A DNA stretch of 64,000 nucleotides from Mytilus galloprovincialis (taxonomy: Eukaryota > Mollusca > Bivalvia > Mytilida > Mytilidae), in the NCBI RefSeq assembly GCF_965363235.1, contig NC_134843.1, forward strand, positions 48,293,535 to 48,357,534. Direction: 5' to 3'. The position numbers and the translations under genes are program-made. Positions 25,531 to 37,800 of the stretch are shown in pieces (the first letter of the stretch is position 1; every line of letters starts with the position of its first letter). The notes under the pieces were generated by a model. That model made no database searches and was not told the origin of the DNA. It saw nothing but the letters and a program-made list of their open reading frames with translations.

Positions 25531-28500
25531 ATGTATCATCAAGAAAAGAAAAGGGTAGTGCTAAGTGGAGAATCAGGTATGCTATTGACATTTAAAATCA
25601 GATCTGAGATGTTTTGTTACTTTGCTGATCTGAACAGTTTATATTTGACTTCGTTTCAATATAATAGATCCAGCAATTAATTTTTATTTTCTTCTACAAA
25701 AATGTATAAAAGGAATAAATATTTTCCTCATTTACCATTAACATTATGAACATTCAGGGATGGTAACTATAGGTCAAAAGAGGTTGATCTTAAAATAGGT
25801 GGAGAGGGGGTAATGTGGTGAATCTGTGTTCTGCTGAAGCATGCAAGCTCATTGTTTACAACCATTTAAAGACCTTTATGTTCTTATATCCCCTTCATTA
25901 GGACTCATAGTCAAACATACCAAATAAAGTTTGAATTTTGAATTGTTTTTCTAAAGAGCAGATAGAAAAATTGGAAGACTTTGTAATCACATTCCCAAAA
26001 ATGTATTCTTTTTCATTGAACACATAATATTTTTTCTGTTATCAGTCAGGGTCAGGCCAGATCAGGAAATGAATATGGATTATTGACAGAAATGCCTGAT
26101 TACTCTTTCTTGGGTAAGTAATTCAATATTCAAGTTTGGATTTACCTCCCTTTCTACTTGTAAATTATGTATAAAGAAATGTCAGGTTTTGGACTATTTG
26201 CAATAAAAAGGTGTGTGTCAATTGGCAACAACATAGTGTATTGCACAAAGCAAAAAGGGGGTAAACATTTTTTTAGGGGTGGGTTGGGGGTGGTGATCAA
26301 TTTGCAAAAGCGTAGTGTATTGCACCAAAGTTAACCTTTTTTTTTTGAGGGGGGGGGGGGGGGGGGGATGGGTGAGTCACTTCGCATCAGCATAGTGTGT
26401 TGCACAAAAGCAAAAAAATGTTTAAATTCAAATCATATTACCAATTCTAAGTTCTTTAGCTTCAGTTATTCTGTGTCAGAAACCTATAATGTGTCAAATA
26501 TTTAATTACTATCCAAATTCAGGGTTGGATCTCTGTGGTCGTATCCAGTTGCGCTCAGCGAATCAATTTACTGATTAATCAATATGACAGCAATATTAAA
26601 ATCTTAAATATTAAAATCTGTTGTTTTATTGTAGACGGTAGACCAACACCTCTGTCTTTGAGACAACAGAAGAGGAGACAGGAGAAGATAGAAGTAGCGG
26701 TATGTTCAAAATTAGCTTAATAGAATTAAAATTGAATTTAGTTCAGAAAGATATAATTTTAGTCTTACAGTCATAGGAATTACAATCAGGCAGGGTAAAC
26801 TTTTGTATAAAGCTTTATATTTAAAAGGGGATAAGACCTGTATGCTTCATGCCTTGAGATAGATGCCTTATGTTACTAAGTTTCTGTCTGTCATATGTCT
26901 ATTGTCCTAGACCTCATTTTCATGGTTCAGTGACTGCTTATATGGGTTCCTTCCAAGGTCTACATGACCATTAGACATGATGTCGTGGGTCAGTGATCAA
27001 GGTTGAAGCAGTGATATTGTTTGCCTTATTAGTGGAAAATAAAGGCTTTTTGCCCTGGAGAAGAATCCCAATTTGAAAAAAAATGGCTTCAAATTATTCC
27101 CAAAAAGACAACTTTTTTCCCAAACAGTGCAGTCTCAGTAGTAATTGTGCATGAATACAAACTGAAAAACACTCATTTAAACAATTTTCTTGTCTAAAAT
27201 GACTATATGTGCACATTTGAGGGTCTATTTATGTATTATCACTGATAAAATGGGGTCTTATTTTAAAGCAGGGATTGACTCTTGAAAATGCGTCTGTAAA
27301 TTGAAGTTTCAGTCATATTCATGGTTTATTTTAAATATCCCAATTTGATGAAAATGACGCATATTTTCCCAATAAAAAAGGGAAGAGGTTGTTTTGATAA
27401 AAGCCAACAATATCACTGTGAAGTTACATGATGATATCATTTTTCTGTTACTATAGGCAGTAAGAGAACTATATTTGGTGTATGGAATGATTGTAAGGTG
27501 TTCATGTCAGCCTGTCAGGTTCAATCTAATTATCGTGACCTGATTTATGATGTTTCCTTGGTCAATGATAAGTTTTATGGTTTTTTCTATTTCATGGTTC
27601 TATAAGTAATTTTAAAACTAGGTCAACTATATGTTGGTTCAAGGAATGGTCATAATGTTTACATGTCAGTCTCATGTATTATCAGACCTTGACCTAATTA
27701 ATGTTCATTTGTCAATTTTTAACCGGATTTTTGTGACAAAAATGTGGGGATGTGCGGGGGTCGGCGGGCGGCAACCAAATGTTCTCGGTGCATTTACTCA
27801 TCAATCGTTCAACTAAAGCTTTTAAAGTTTTAATATGTTGTTATTGAAAAGAAAGGTCAAGTTCAATAATGACGATTTTGACTTTTACCGTTCAGGAGTT
27901 ATGGTTTTTGAAAGATTGAAAAAATGGCGTGACCAGTCGTGTCCATGCATTTACTCGTGAACTGTTCTACCACAGCTGTTAAAATTTTAATATGTTGTTA
28001 CTGACAACAAAATGAAGGTCAAGTTCAATAATGATGATTTTGACTTTTACCATTCAGGAGTTATGGTTTTTGAAAGATCGAAAAATGGTGTTACCATTCA
28101 TTATGTTGCATTTACTCATGAACCATTCAACCTAAGATTTTCAAATTTTAATATGTTGATACTGATGACAAAATGGAGGTCAAATTTGATATTGACAAAT
28201 TTTCACTTTCATCGTTCATCAGTTATGGTTCTTGTGATATAGCCAGGACACAAAGAAATGTTAATAAATCTGGTTTGCTGTCGTTGTGACAGCCTCTTGT
28301 TACATATTCCTTTAATCTATACACTAAAGGGCAACTTAATTTGGTGTATGGAATGATGATAAGGTGAACATGTCTATCTGAAATTCTGAACTTGCATCCG
28401 TGTACTATGGACACATTCTTGTTTTCATTCAAACTTATAAGGAACCTAGGAAAACACTAGGGAATCTATTTTGTGGAAGCAACTTCAATGTATACTGTTC

Positions 28501-28828
28501 ATTTTCATGTCATTCTTTACATCAAACCAAAAATATATATATAATTTCAAAGTTCCTTGTAGGGCAATTTTCAAGTTGTTGCTGTCTACATTATAAAAAT
28601 CACTTATGTACATATCAAATGAATGTACATTTCATTATGTAAAATATATCCCATTATAATTCAAGTGCTAATCATGCTAATTGTTTCTTCTCTTTTTTCA
28701 TCCAGAAAGATATTATGAAGAAATTAGGACAAATAGATTTTGCAAAAGAGAGATTTGAACTGCAGGAAAAATCTAGACAACAACAGAGACAGTCTTTACT
28801 CGACAATAAATTAAAGGCTAAAAGTTGA
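25531..28828 (+). CDS. Small charged protein of about 77 residues, three exons, unrecognised
   Basis: Coding exons are 25531-25576, 26635-26699 and 28706-28828. The first exon begins at an acceptor tttcag/25501, so 25501-25530 would be 5' UTR or further coding sequence. Donors are gtatgc and gtatgt; later acceptors are tattgtag and catccag. One base from exon 1 plus two of exon 2 make a GAC codon, and exon 2 ends in phase 0, so the frame is kept through both junctions. The deduced protein starts MYHQEKKRVVLSGES, has RPTPLSLRQQKRRQEKIEVA in the middle, and ends in a helix-like charged stretch (FAKERFELQEKSRQQQRQSL) and the tail LLDNKLKAKS. No signal peptide or membrane segment is visible. I do not recognise the family; a coiled-coil or basic RNA- or cytoskeleton-binding peptide would fit. 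Upstream exons cannot be excluded. Confidence 0.6.
26190..26565 (+). repeat. Diverged 3' fragment of family B
   Basis: 'gcaacaacatagtgtattgc' (repeated with variation three times around a G run at 26349-26367), 'tctgtgtcagaaacctat' and 'tgtggtcgtatccagttgcg' match the terminal part of the copy at 22119. It lies in the first coding intron of the small gene. Confidence 0.6.
27713..28301 (+). repeat. Family C hairpin-capped repeat, copy 1
   Basis: The opening is AACCGG plus the hairpin ATTTTTGTGACAAAAAT (27727-27743), followed by a G/C-rich block (ggggtcggcgggcggc). The interior holds three units of about 125-130 bp built on 'gacgattttgacttttaccg' and 'aggagttatggtttttgaa'. Near the end AAATCTGGTTT is the inverted near-copy of the opening AACCGGATTT. 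A hairpin GCTGTCGTTGTGACAGC (28277-28293) closes it. It lies in the second coding intron of the small gene. Confidence 0.8.
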
Positions 28829-30229
28829 TTGTAATCTGTATAGTTAGTTTGTCTATAATTATATATTAAATTTTGTACGCCAGAGCATGTTGTATTTTTT
28901 AGTAAATTTTTACTGCAAAAATTATTAGAAATATGTTTTTTGTCCTTTGATAGAGTTGTCGTCTCTTTGACACATTCCCCACTTCCATTCCCAATTTTAT
29001 TAATGAACATCTGGCATCAGTCAATCTATCTGTAGAAGGTTTATATGCATGAATCAAAATAGAAGAGTAAGCATGAAAAGGACAGCATCTCAACAACACA
29101 TATAGATAAGACATCCCAATGTCAAAATAATATCCTCATAGACAAAGAGTTTACAGTATGCTGTAGCCAAAAGCACATGGGATAATAAAGTACATACAGA
29201 TTAATTGAGCACTACTTCCTATGTGCAACATCAAAAATTTTTGGTAGTTCGAAGAATGTTTAAGGTTTTTCTGGTCATATTTTTTGCATTCCAGAATTAA
29301 AAGTATGAAAAAAGTGCCCAAATAGTTATAAATAACATACTAGCCAGCTAGATAATAACAATAGCATGTTTTTTACACCATTTAGTGGGAAGAACACAAA
29401 TCTAGGGTGGTACCATAAGGAGGCTTAATTGCCTAAAGAATAAACTAAACAAATATGTAACACATAAACAAACGACAACCACTGAATTATAGACTTGGGA
29501 CAGATACATATGTACAGAATGTGACGGGGTTTAATATGTAAGGTGGCTATAAACAGTTTCGTATAAAAAAAACTAGGGGTTATTCCCCGACTAAAAATAA
29601 CCATGGAGGGAAACCTGTTTACTTACTTAATTGGTGAAAAAGTATCATGTTTTGTAATTGTATGTAAAAATTAGTTAATTAGCTTTCAATTAAAACAGGT
29701 TGAATGATTGAAATAATTTTAAAAATTATATTAAATATACATGATTTGAGGGGAGACAATACTGAAAACATCCTGTTTTTTTGGCAGTTAAAATTAAAAA
29801 CTTATTTGCAGCCACTGTAGCTCTTTTCGGAGCAGGAGACCATACCCTGAAACAAGATTTTTTTGAAAGGCCAGGTAAAAACCTATAAATTTCATACAGT
29901 TTTGATTATGTAAAATGTGCATGGATCATGTCTTCATGGGTGTGCACATGGCCTGGTTTCAGGTTTTTAATTTTCAAATGAGGCCTTTTTTTTCCCCATG
30001 TTCTTTGGATGGAAATTTTTTAATATATTAAAAGTACACATTATTTTTATTTCATTATAAACTAGAGAACATTCTGATTCCAGTGATATCTAGTTTTATA
30101 CAAGTATCTTTTTTAATCAGTCCACCACTAAGGGTCCCTCAAAATATGACGTCCTAGAAAAACTGTTGATTACACCCTTAGAGGAAAATGTAAGGTTGCA
30201 TTGCATTGTTGGTAATTAAATTTTAATTG

Positions 30230-30365
30230 GAACTGGGTGGTCTTGTGGTCATAGCTTCACTTGCTTGCATAGAGAAGTTTTTGGTTCAAACCCTGGCCAG
30301 GTAATCCAAATATTTCTGTTTCTCTCTCACAACACTGCAGATAAAGAAGATAAAGACTGGTTATA
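30230..30365 (+). repeat. Possible tRNA-derived SINE head
   Basis: 'gtggtcttgtggtcatagc' resembles a degenerate A box region. GGTTCAAACCC at about 30283-30293 matches the pol III B box consensus GGTTCRANNCC at a plausible distance of about 45 bp. A short unrelated tail follows. No intact cloverleaf can be drawn, so this is a SINE or tRNA relic rather than a tRNA gene. Confidence 0.4.
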
Positions 30366-30382
30366 TTAGATCATATTCAGAA

Positions 30383-32363
30383 CCAGATGCTCCGCAGGGC
30401 GTAGCTTTATACGACCGCAGAGGTTGAACCCTGAACGGTTAGGGCAAGTATGGACACAACATTCAAGCTGGATTCAGCTCTAAATTTGGATTGTGATTAA
30501 ATAGTTGACACAGCATAGGTTTCTGACACAGAATGAATGTGTTCTAATGAACTTAAAATTTTTGTTTCTCTTAGAGCAATTCACTATGCTGTTGAATATT
30601 AATCCTCTCAAAAAAAATGTTTGAAGAAATTTTCTTTTTTATTTATGAAATTTCAAATGAGAAAAATTGAACCCAATTTTTTTAATCACATCCCCCTTTC
30701 CCTTATTCCAAAACTAATCTCAATTAAAATTTCTAATGGAGTTTGCAACAATAACTACTCATTTAAATACATCATAAAATATTAAGATGTAAAAAAACTG
30801 CTTGTTATCACTGAATGGTAAAGATTATTTTAATTTATCAGTTGGTAGTAAAAAGTGAATATACATTGTATATTGTATATAACAAAGATTTAAGTTGATT
30901 CTGGACAAAGAAAGATAACTCCAATTAAAAAAAAATCTTGCTATTGCACAATATTTTGCAATTAGATATTTCTTGCTTACTATTCTGGACAAAGAAAGAT
31001 AACTCTAATTAAAAAAAATTTTGATATTTCACAATATTGTGCAATTAGATATTTCTTGCCATTGCGCAATACTGTGCAATTGAAAAGACTTGCTATTGCA
31101 CAATACTTAATATAATAATTTTAGATCCTGATTTGGACCAACTTGAAAACTGGGCCCATAATAAAAAATCTAAGTACATTTTTGGATTCAGCATATCAAA
31201 GAACTTCAAGATTTCAATTTTTGTTAAAATCAGACTAAGTTTAATTTTGGACCCTTTGGACTTTAGTGTAGACCAATTTGAAAACAGGACCAAAAATGAA
31301 GAATCTACATACACAGTTAGATTTGGTATATCAAAGAACCCCATTTATTCAATTTTTGATGAAATCAAACAAAGTTTAATTTTGGACCCCGATTTGGACC
31401 AACTTGAAAACTGGGCCAATAATCAAGAATCTAAGTACATTTTTAGATTCAGCATATCAAAGAACCTAACTGATTCATTTTTTGTCAAAATCAAACTAAG
31501 TTTAATTTTGGACCCTTTGGACCTTAATGTAGACCAATTTGAAAACGGGACCAAAAGTTAAGAATCTACATACACAGTCATGACAGTTAGATTCAGCATA
31601 TCAAAGAACCCCAATTATTCAATTTTGATGAAATCAAACAAAAGTTTAATTTTGGACCCTTTGGGCCCCTTATTATGTTGGGACCAAAACTCCCAAAATC
31701 AAACCCAACCTTTCTTTTATGGTCATAAACCTTGTGTTTAAATTTCATAGATTTCTATTTACTTATACTAACGTTATGGTGCGAAAACCAAGAAAAATGC
31801 TTATTTGGGTCCCTTTTTGGCCCCCAATTCCTAAACTGTTGGGACCTAAACTCCCAAAATCAATACCAACCTTCCTTTTGTAGTCATTAACATTGTGTTT
31901 AAATTTCATTGATTTCTATTTACTTAAACTAATGTTATTGTGCGAAAACCAAGAATAATGCTTATTTGGGCCCTTTTTTGGCCCCTAATTCCTAAACTGT
32001 TGAGACCAAAACTCCCAAAATCAATCCCAACCGTTCTTTTGTGGTCATAAACCTTGTGTCAAAATTTCATAGATTTCTATTAACTTAAACTAAAGTTATA
32101 GTGCGAAAACCAAGAAAATGCTTATTTGGGCCCTTTTTGGCCCCTAATTCCTAAAATGTTGGGACCAAAACTCCCAAAATCAATACCAACCTTCCTTTTG
32201 TGGTCATAAACCTTGTGTTAAAATTTCATAGATTTCCATTCACTTTTACTAAAGTTAGAGTGCGAAAACTAAAAGTATTCGGACGCCGGACGACGACGAC
32301 GACGACGACGCTAACGTGATAGCAATATACGACGAAAATTTTTTCAAAATTTGCGGTCGTATA
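30383..32363 (-). repeat. Family B hairpin-capped repeat, copy 2 (reverse orientation)
   Basis: On the minus strand it opens with TATACGACCGCAAATTTTG at 32363 and a GTC microsatellite, with the same two internal tandem blocks as copy 1. It ends in the inverted arm GCGGTCGTATAAAGC, the imperfect hairpin GCTACGCCCTGCGGAGC, and CTGG followed by TT. The open frames across it (for example 31133-31561) are the tandem units read through. Confidence 0.85.
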
Positions 32364-33540
32364 AAAATAAAACGGGTCAGGGTGATGTGTCTCCAGATGA
32401 ACCTTGTCCCTTTCCATCTTAAATTTGCAACTCTACCATTTCCAAGTCTAGAAAAAAGAAAGATAGCTTAACCTGTTAACCTCTTGAATATTCATGTAAT
32501 TGCTGATAGATATTTAAAGCAACCACCATTCTGAATTAGTAAGAAGGATCATTTCAGATCAGGCAGAGTAACCACAGATCTGGACAACTTTTACAAAAAG
32601 TGACTTGGATGGAAAGTTGTCTCTCATTGGCACTCATACCACATCTTCTTATTAATCTTATATTAATAAAGCATATTTGAGGCTTGGCAGATTTTTTTCT
32701 GAACAATTATTAAAAACAAGGATGTCCATGAATCCTCATGCCAAGAATGAAGTTGATCCAAGTTGGTTCATCATTTATAAGAAGTAGTATAATTTGTCAG
32801 ACCTCTTGAAGGGGTGACACTTGAATCCTGAAGTAAAATTGAGTGAGAGATATAATCTGTGTAGCTTTCTTAGTTCTCCTTTAATATTTACATGTACCAA
32901 GATCACTACCATTAGTTGCTTTTCTAAAGGTTATCACTTTGAGGAAAAACAGCAATACTAATGTACTTCCATCTTTTAAGATTTCATAGATTCGTTGTCA
33001 TGATTATCCATCTTTTCAATGGAATTGAAAACTTCAAGATCATTCAAAAAGACAAAATCAGCTTGCATTCAATTTTATTTCATATTTAAGTACTCAATAA
33101 CAGATCTGTTACAGGTAGAGATAATGCCATGTAAACAATTGCTAGGTGGAGCTGTATATATATATGATAATAAAGATGTTTTATCAGTGTATTCTCTACT
33201 TAACATTACAAGACAATCACAAAAGTAAATAACAATATTTCTTTTCTACTGTTTATTAGGCGATAAGCGTGTTATTTTCACCAATTGACACCTATGATCA
33301 CCTAATATTTTACTGAACTCAAACAAACAGAGATTTCCATGTAATCCTAATCTTATTAAATAACACAATTTAGCACTATAGTTTTTCCAATACAATTCAT
33401 TACATTACAGACTTCAAGATTAAAATAAAATATGATGATGGACCTCAAAATATCAACCCTTACTGCTGATGAAAAGTCTTGCATTTCTTGAAAATTTGCA
33501 TTACTCTCAATGTACCCGTTAAAAAAAATCATTGACTTAA

Positions 33541-34105
33541 GGGGGCTCGTGGGTCTAAATCAAAGTTTTTACTTAATATAGCATTTCGCTATATTTTTCT
33601 ATAAACAAACTTTATCTAATATTTAAGAGAAAAATGAAATAAAAAATGGAGTCACCTTTCATTTACGCTCACAATGTGCCTTCGAAAGAAGCATACATTA
33701 TTGTTGATGTCCTTTTTTTCTGTTGAACTAATAGGAGAAATAGCAGTAATATTGAAATAAAAAAAGAATTACATTACAGAAATCGCTTAAATCTTACAAT
33801 TATTTAGTTTATGTACAGCTTATTCGAAAATAATAATAAAAATTATAGGTCACTTATGAGTTAAAAAAGATATTTAATTTTTAATGCCAAAAAATGGCAT
33901 TTTTGCACTAAAGGGAGATAATTTGGAGCTTTTTCAATGATATCTACATTTTAAAAGTCACCTGGGGCCAACACAAAAATTGATTTTTTGGAATGATTTT
34001 TTGTACCATATGATAAAGTAACAACTACTAAAGGTAATTAATAAAATTGGAAATGAAAAATAAATGTTTAATTTTTTTCTGAAAATCTTATACCCGCGAG
34101 CCTCC
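33541..34105. mobile_element. TTAA-flanked MITE with GGRGGCTCGYGGGT ends
   Basis: The left end is GGGGGCTCGTGGGTCTAAAT, and the right end read inward is GGAGGCTCGCGGGTATAAGA (about 16 of 20 identical). Both are flanked by TTAA (33537-33540 and 34106-34109). It is 565 bp and non-coding. It is a second TTAA-type element, unrelated in sequence to the one at 19202. Confidence 0.75.
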
Positions 34106-34898
34106 TTAAACTGTAACTTTTAGCATATTATAAGTTGAGAAAGAGCTGTTAATTTGAAATAGGAATCTTGTGCTATATACAGGTCAATATTGAAAATGTA
34201 GTTATCTACATGTTATTGTTCAGCTTAAATAATGTCATACTTTTCCTTCTGAAATAATAAATTTTAAAGCCATTTAAATGACAGCATTGCCATTTTCTTT
34301 ATACTAGTATGCACAAACTGATCAATTTTTATATCTTATAAAATATTTAAAGAAGCGCAAAAAAAACAATTTTTTGTATCTTGTCACTTTAACACTTGCA
34401 CCAATTGACCAACTTGTATATTTTCGAACTTTTAGATATCAAGTGACTAACAAATTTAAACAAAATTGCACTTTTGGAATATGTACTTTAATACTGATCA
34501 ACTTGCATGTATGAAATGGTTGTTCCAATTTTTAGAAGATGAAAAGATACTCATATGAATATGTTTTCACCCCAAGTCAATGGATCCATTTAAAACTGTT
34601 TTAAATCCTTTTTTATAGAATAATATCATAAAATTTTTAGACATCCTCATAGAACTTATTATATATCAATAACCATATAAGTTGCATAAAAAAATAAAAT
34701 ATTGCATTTCCAACCCATAAAGCAAGATTAAAGTAAAGACATACATTCAATGTGTAGTAAATGACAATGTTACTTTCTCTTTTTGCATTTCATTTACAGA
34801 AATGAAAATTACATATTATTGAATGTCTGTTGTTAGCACATGATTTCAAAGAAAAATATCAAAAAATAAATTATGTTTTATTAAATAGTATCCTGTTG
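34106..34898. other. AARS1 3' UTR and downstream flank
   Basis: On the minus strand a canonical AATAAA lies at 34882-34877, only 17 bp after the AARS1 stop, so the 3' UTR may be very short. The rest is AT-rich with no feature seen. Confidence 0.5.
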
Positions 34899-37800
34899 TC
34901 ATGACAACTTCATCTGAGCAAATTTTTTGGCAGTTTCTAAAGCCTCCTGAAGAGCATCACAACTTGAACCTGTGGCTTGTGCTGAAGCGTCACTGCCACC
35001 ACCTTTACCACTAATCAGTGGTGCAATCTCCGTCACCCAGGCTTTAGCACTCAGTCCTGCAGCTATTGATGACTGAAAAAAACACCAAATAATGATGTAG
35101 CAGTTATTAAAATTTAATGAAAAATATCAAAATAACAATCATTCTTACTTTATCTAATTTATTAAACATCATGGTACTTGCTAATTTAAGGTCAGAAACA
35201 ATTATATAATATTTTGGTACAAAATCACAAACAGTTACTAAAATATGATAAATTGCAAGATTGTCTGAGTAGCGTTTAATTTTTCTTTCTTATTTTTTTG
35301 TCAGTTTCTGGTCTACAAATGATAAAACAGTTTGTAATTTTTAAATCTACATTGTAATAAAATATTGCTGCAGCTAGGATTTTCCTAAATTTGTTCAAAG
35401 GATAAGCAATGTCTAAATTCACAATCATTTCCAACATACCATATAAGAAAGAATTTTTAGTATTAATAGTAAGATTTTTGTATTAAACAAAGATATTTTT
35501 TGGAGGAGGGCTGGGGGGGGGGGGGGGATTTCTGAGGTCTTCTTTTGTTTCAGATATTGTTATATAAATGTTGCAATTCAATTATAATATGAAGTAGCCA
35601 CTTTTGTCAAATTCTGCATACATATAAATTTATTGGTCTCTCTGTCAACACAATTATATGAATAGTTCAAGTCTCACCTTTGGTGCAGAGCTCATACATA
35701 TAAATTTACTGGCCTCTCTGTCAATAAAACTATCTGAATAGTTTGAGTCTCACCTTTGGAGCTAAGCTCATACATATTATTTTACTGGCCTCTCTGTCAA
35801 CTGAAAAAAACATTGCTGCAGTCTCTGGACTCAAGGCTTTGTACTGTTTCATTGCACCATCTAAAGCCTAAATAAATAAGAGTAACAAAGATCAGATAGC
35901 ATACAAATGAATTTCCATTTTGCTTGTCTTTTTTTTTGTGGTCCAAATTTTTGGTTTTCAAATATACCTGATGGATTTTAGAATGATTGATTAATTGTTG
36001 TTTTTTTTTACACCACTTTTAAGCAGATTTTAGAATGACATATGTCATGTGCATGAAAATCATTATCATATATTCATACTGTAATTCTCTTGAACATGAT
36101 TATTTTTCAGCTAAGATGTTCATTACATTTTTTTTGACAAAACAGGAAGGCAATTTGGAACTCAGTTGGTAAATCAAACATTTGATATTGTTATATATTT
36201 TAAAAGATCTAAAAAAAAATCTAGCATACTTTAGCTATTGATCCAGCCTTGAACTCATGAACAACAAATTTCTCATTTGGACTGGCCTCTATCATCTTCT
36301 TTGTTTCCTGCACCACCTTAAATTCAAGAAATAATCATGATATTACAGTATCTTTTAAATATTGAGTCTATGAATATGGATAAATCCAAAGAAACACCAA
36401 GGATGCAACAGCCTAGTAGTGATCTTTATAGATTTGTAGTCAAAGCAATAGATTTGTAATGTCAAAGACACTGATGTCTGTACAATCTGCTAAGTTTTTA
36501 TGTCAAATAGTGAACAAAAATATTATCAAAATTTCAGTCTATTTATTAATGATTTTCGTCTAAATAAACCAAAACAAGAGAACACATGCTGAAATGTCTC
36601 GCCTTCTTTACTAATCATTGATACTATGTTGATAGTCCTAAATATAAAGCTTTATTACAACTGTCACATAAGAAAATTAAACATTGATCAATGAACCATG
36701 AAAATGATGTCAAGGTCAGATGAACCAAGCCAGGCAGGCATGTACAGCTAACAATTCGTCCATACAACAAATATAGTTGACCCACTGTTAATAGTTATAG
36801 AAAAACACAAAAAGTTAACAGAGCAATGAACCGTGAAAATGAGGTCAAGGTCAAATAAAACCTGCATGACTGACAAAAAGATCATAAAATATTTCCATAA
36901 ACCAAATATAGTAGATCTATTGCATACAGTATAAGAAAAACACACTAAAACACAAAAACTTTAAATAACTGTAACCACTGAACCATGAAAATGAGGTCAA
37001 GATCAGATGACACCTGCCAGTTGGATATGTAAACCTTACAGTCCTTCCATACACAGAATATACTAGACCTATTGCATATAGAGTCTGAGATATGGATTTT
37101 GACGACCAAAACTTAACCTTGTTCAATGATCCATGTAATGAGGTCGAGGTCAAGTGAAACCTGTCTGACAGGCATGAGGACCTTGTAAGGTACACACATA
37201 CCAAATATAGATATTTTATTTCTTATAATAAGAGAGAATTTAACATTACAAATTTTTTTTCAAGTACATGTAGTCACTGAACCATGAAATGATCACTATC
37301 TGTGACAAAAGTCGCAGGCTTGACAAAAACTCTAGGAATCTGTTTCATCCCTAATGATGTTATCCACCAAAGATGTGTATAGATCTGATTTATGGACCCC
37401 AAAAATTGCCCTAATTTATAAATCAATTTTAAGATACGGTTACTATAAAATCATTTTATGCAATGGTATTTTTGCTTAAAATGTGGACATATGGTTCAAA
37501 AAACAACATATGAGAACCAAAATTTGAAGAAAAATTTCAGTCTTTCAGTCTACTAAAATCCTTTACCTTTGACCCAAAACTGAAAGGAATCTCCAGTATG
37601 CCATGAGGGAATAGTAAACCAAGTTCCGTAAAACTTTGATTCAAAATCAATAAGGGTCTTTCTTTTCTAATGGAGTGTTATCAAACCAAGGTAAAGATTT
37701 ATTCTGTATGAATTTTGTACTGGAAACCAAAATGTGTGAGCCAGGACATAGGGACAGCATTCATCTTATTTATATTAAGATGTTTTATAAAAAGATAGGA

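Noticed and set aside
31133..31561. 142-codon open frame with internal repeats
   Set aside because: It is the tandem block of family B read antisense. The corresponding block in copy 1 has no matching intact frame, so the peptide repeats reflect DNA repeats.
34106..34898. Search for a gene between the TTAA MITE and the AARS1 stop
   Set aside because: No open frame or exon-like segment found; only the short AARS1 3' UTR signal.
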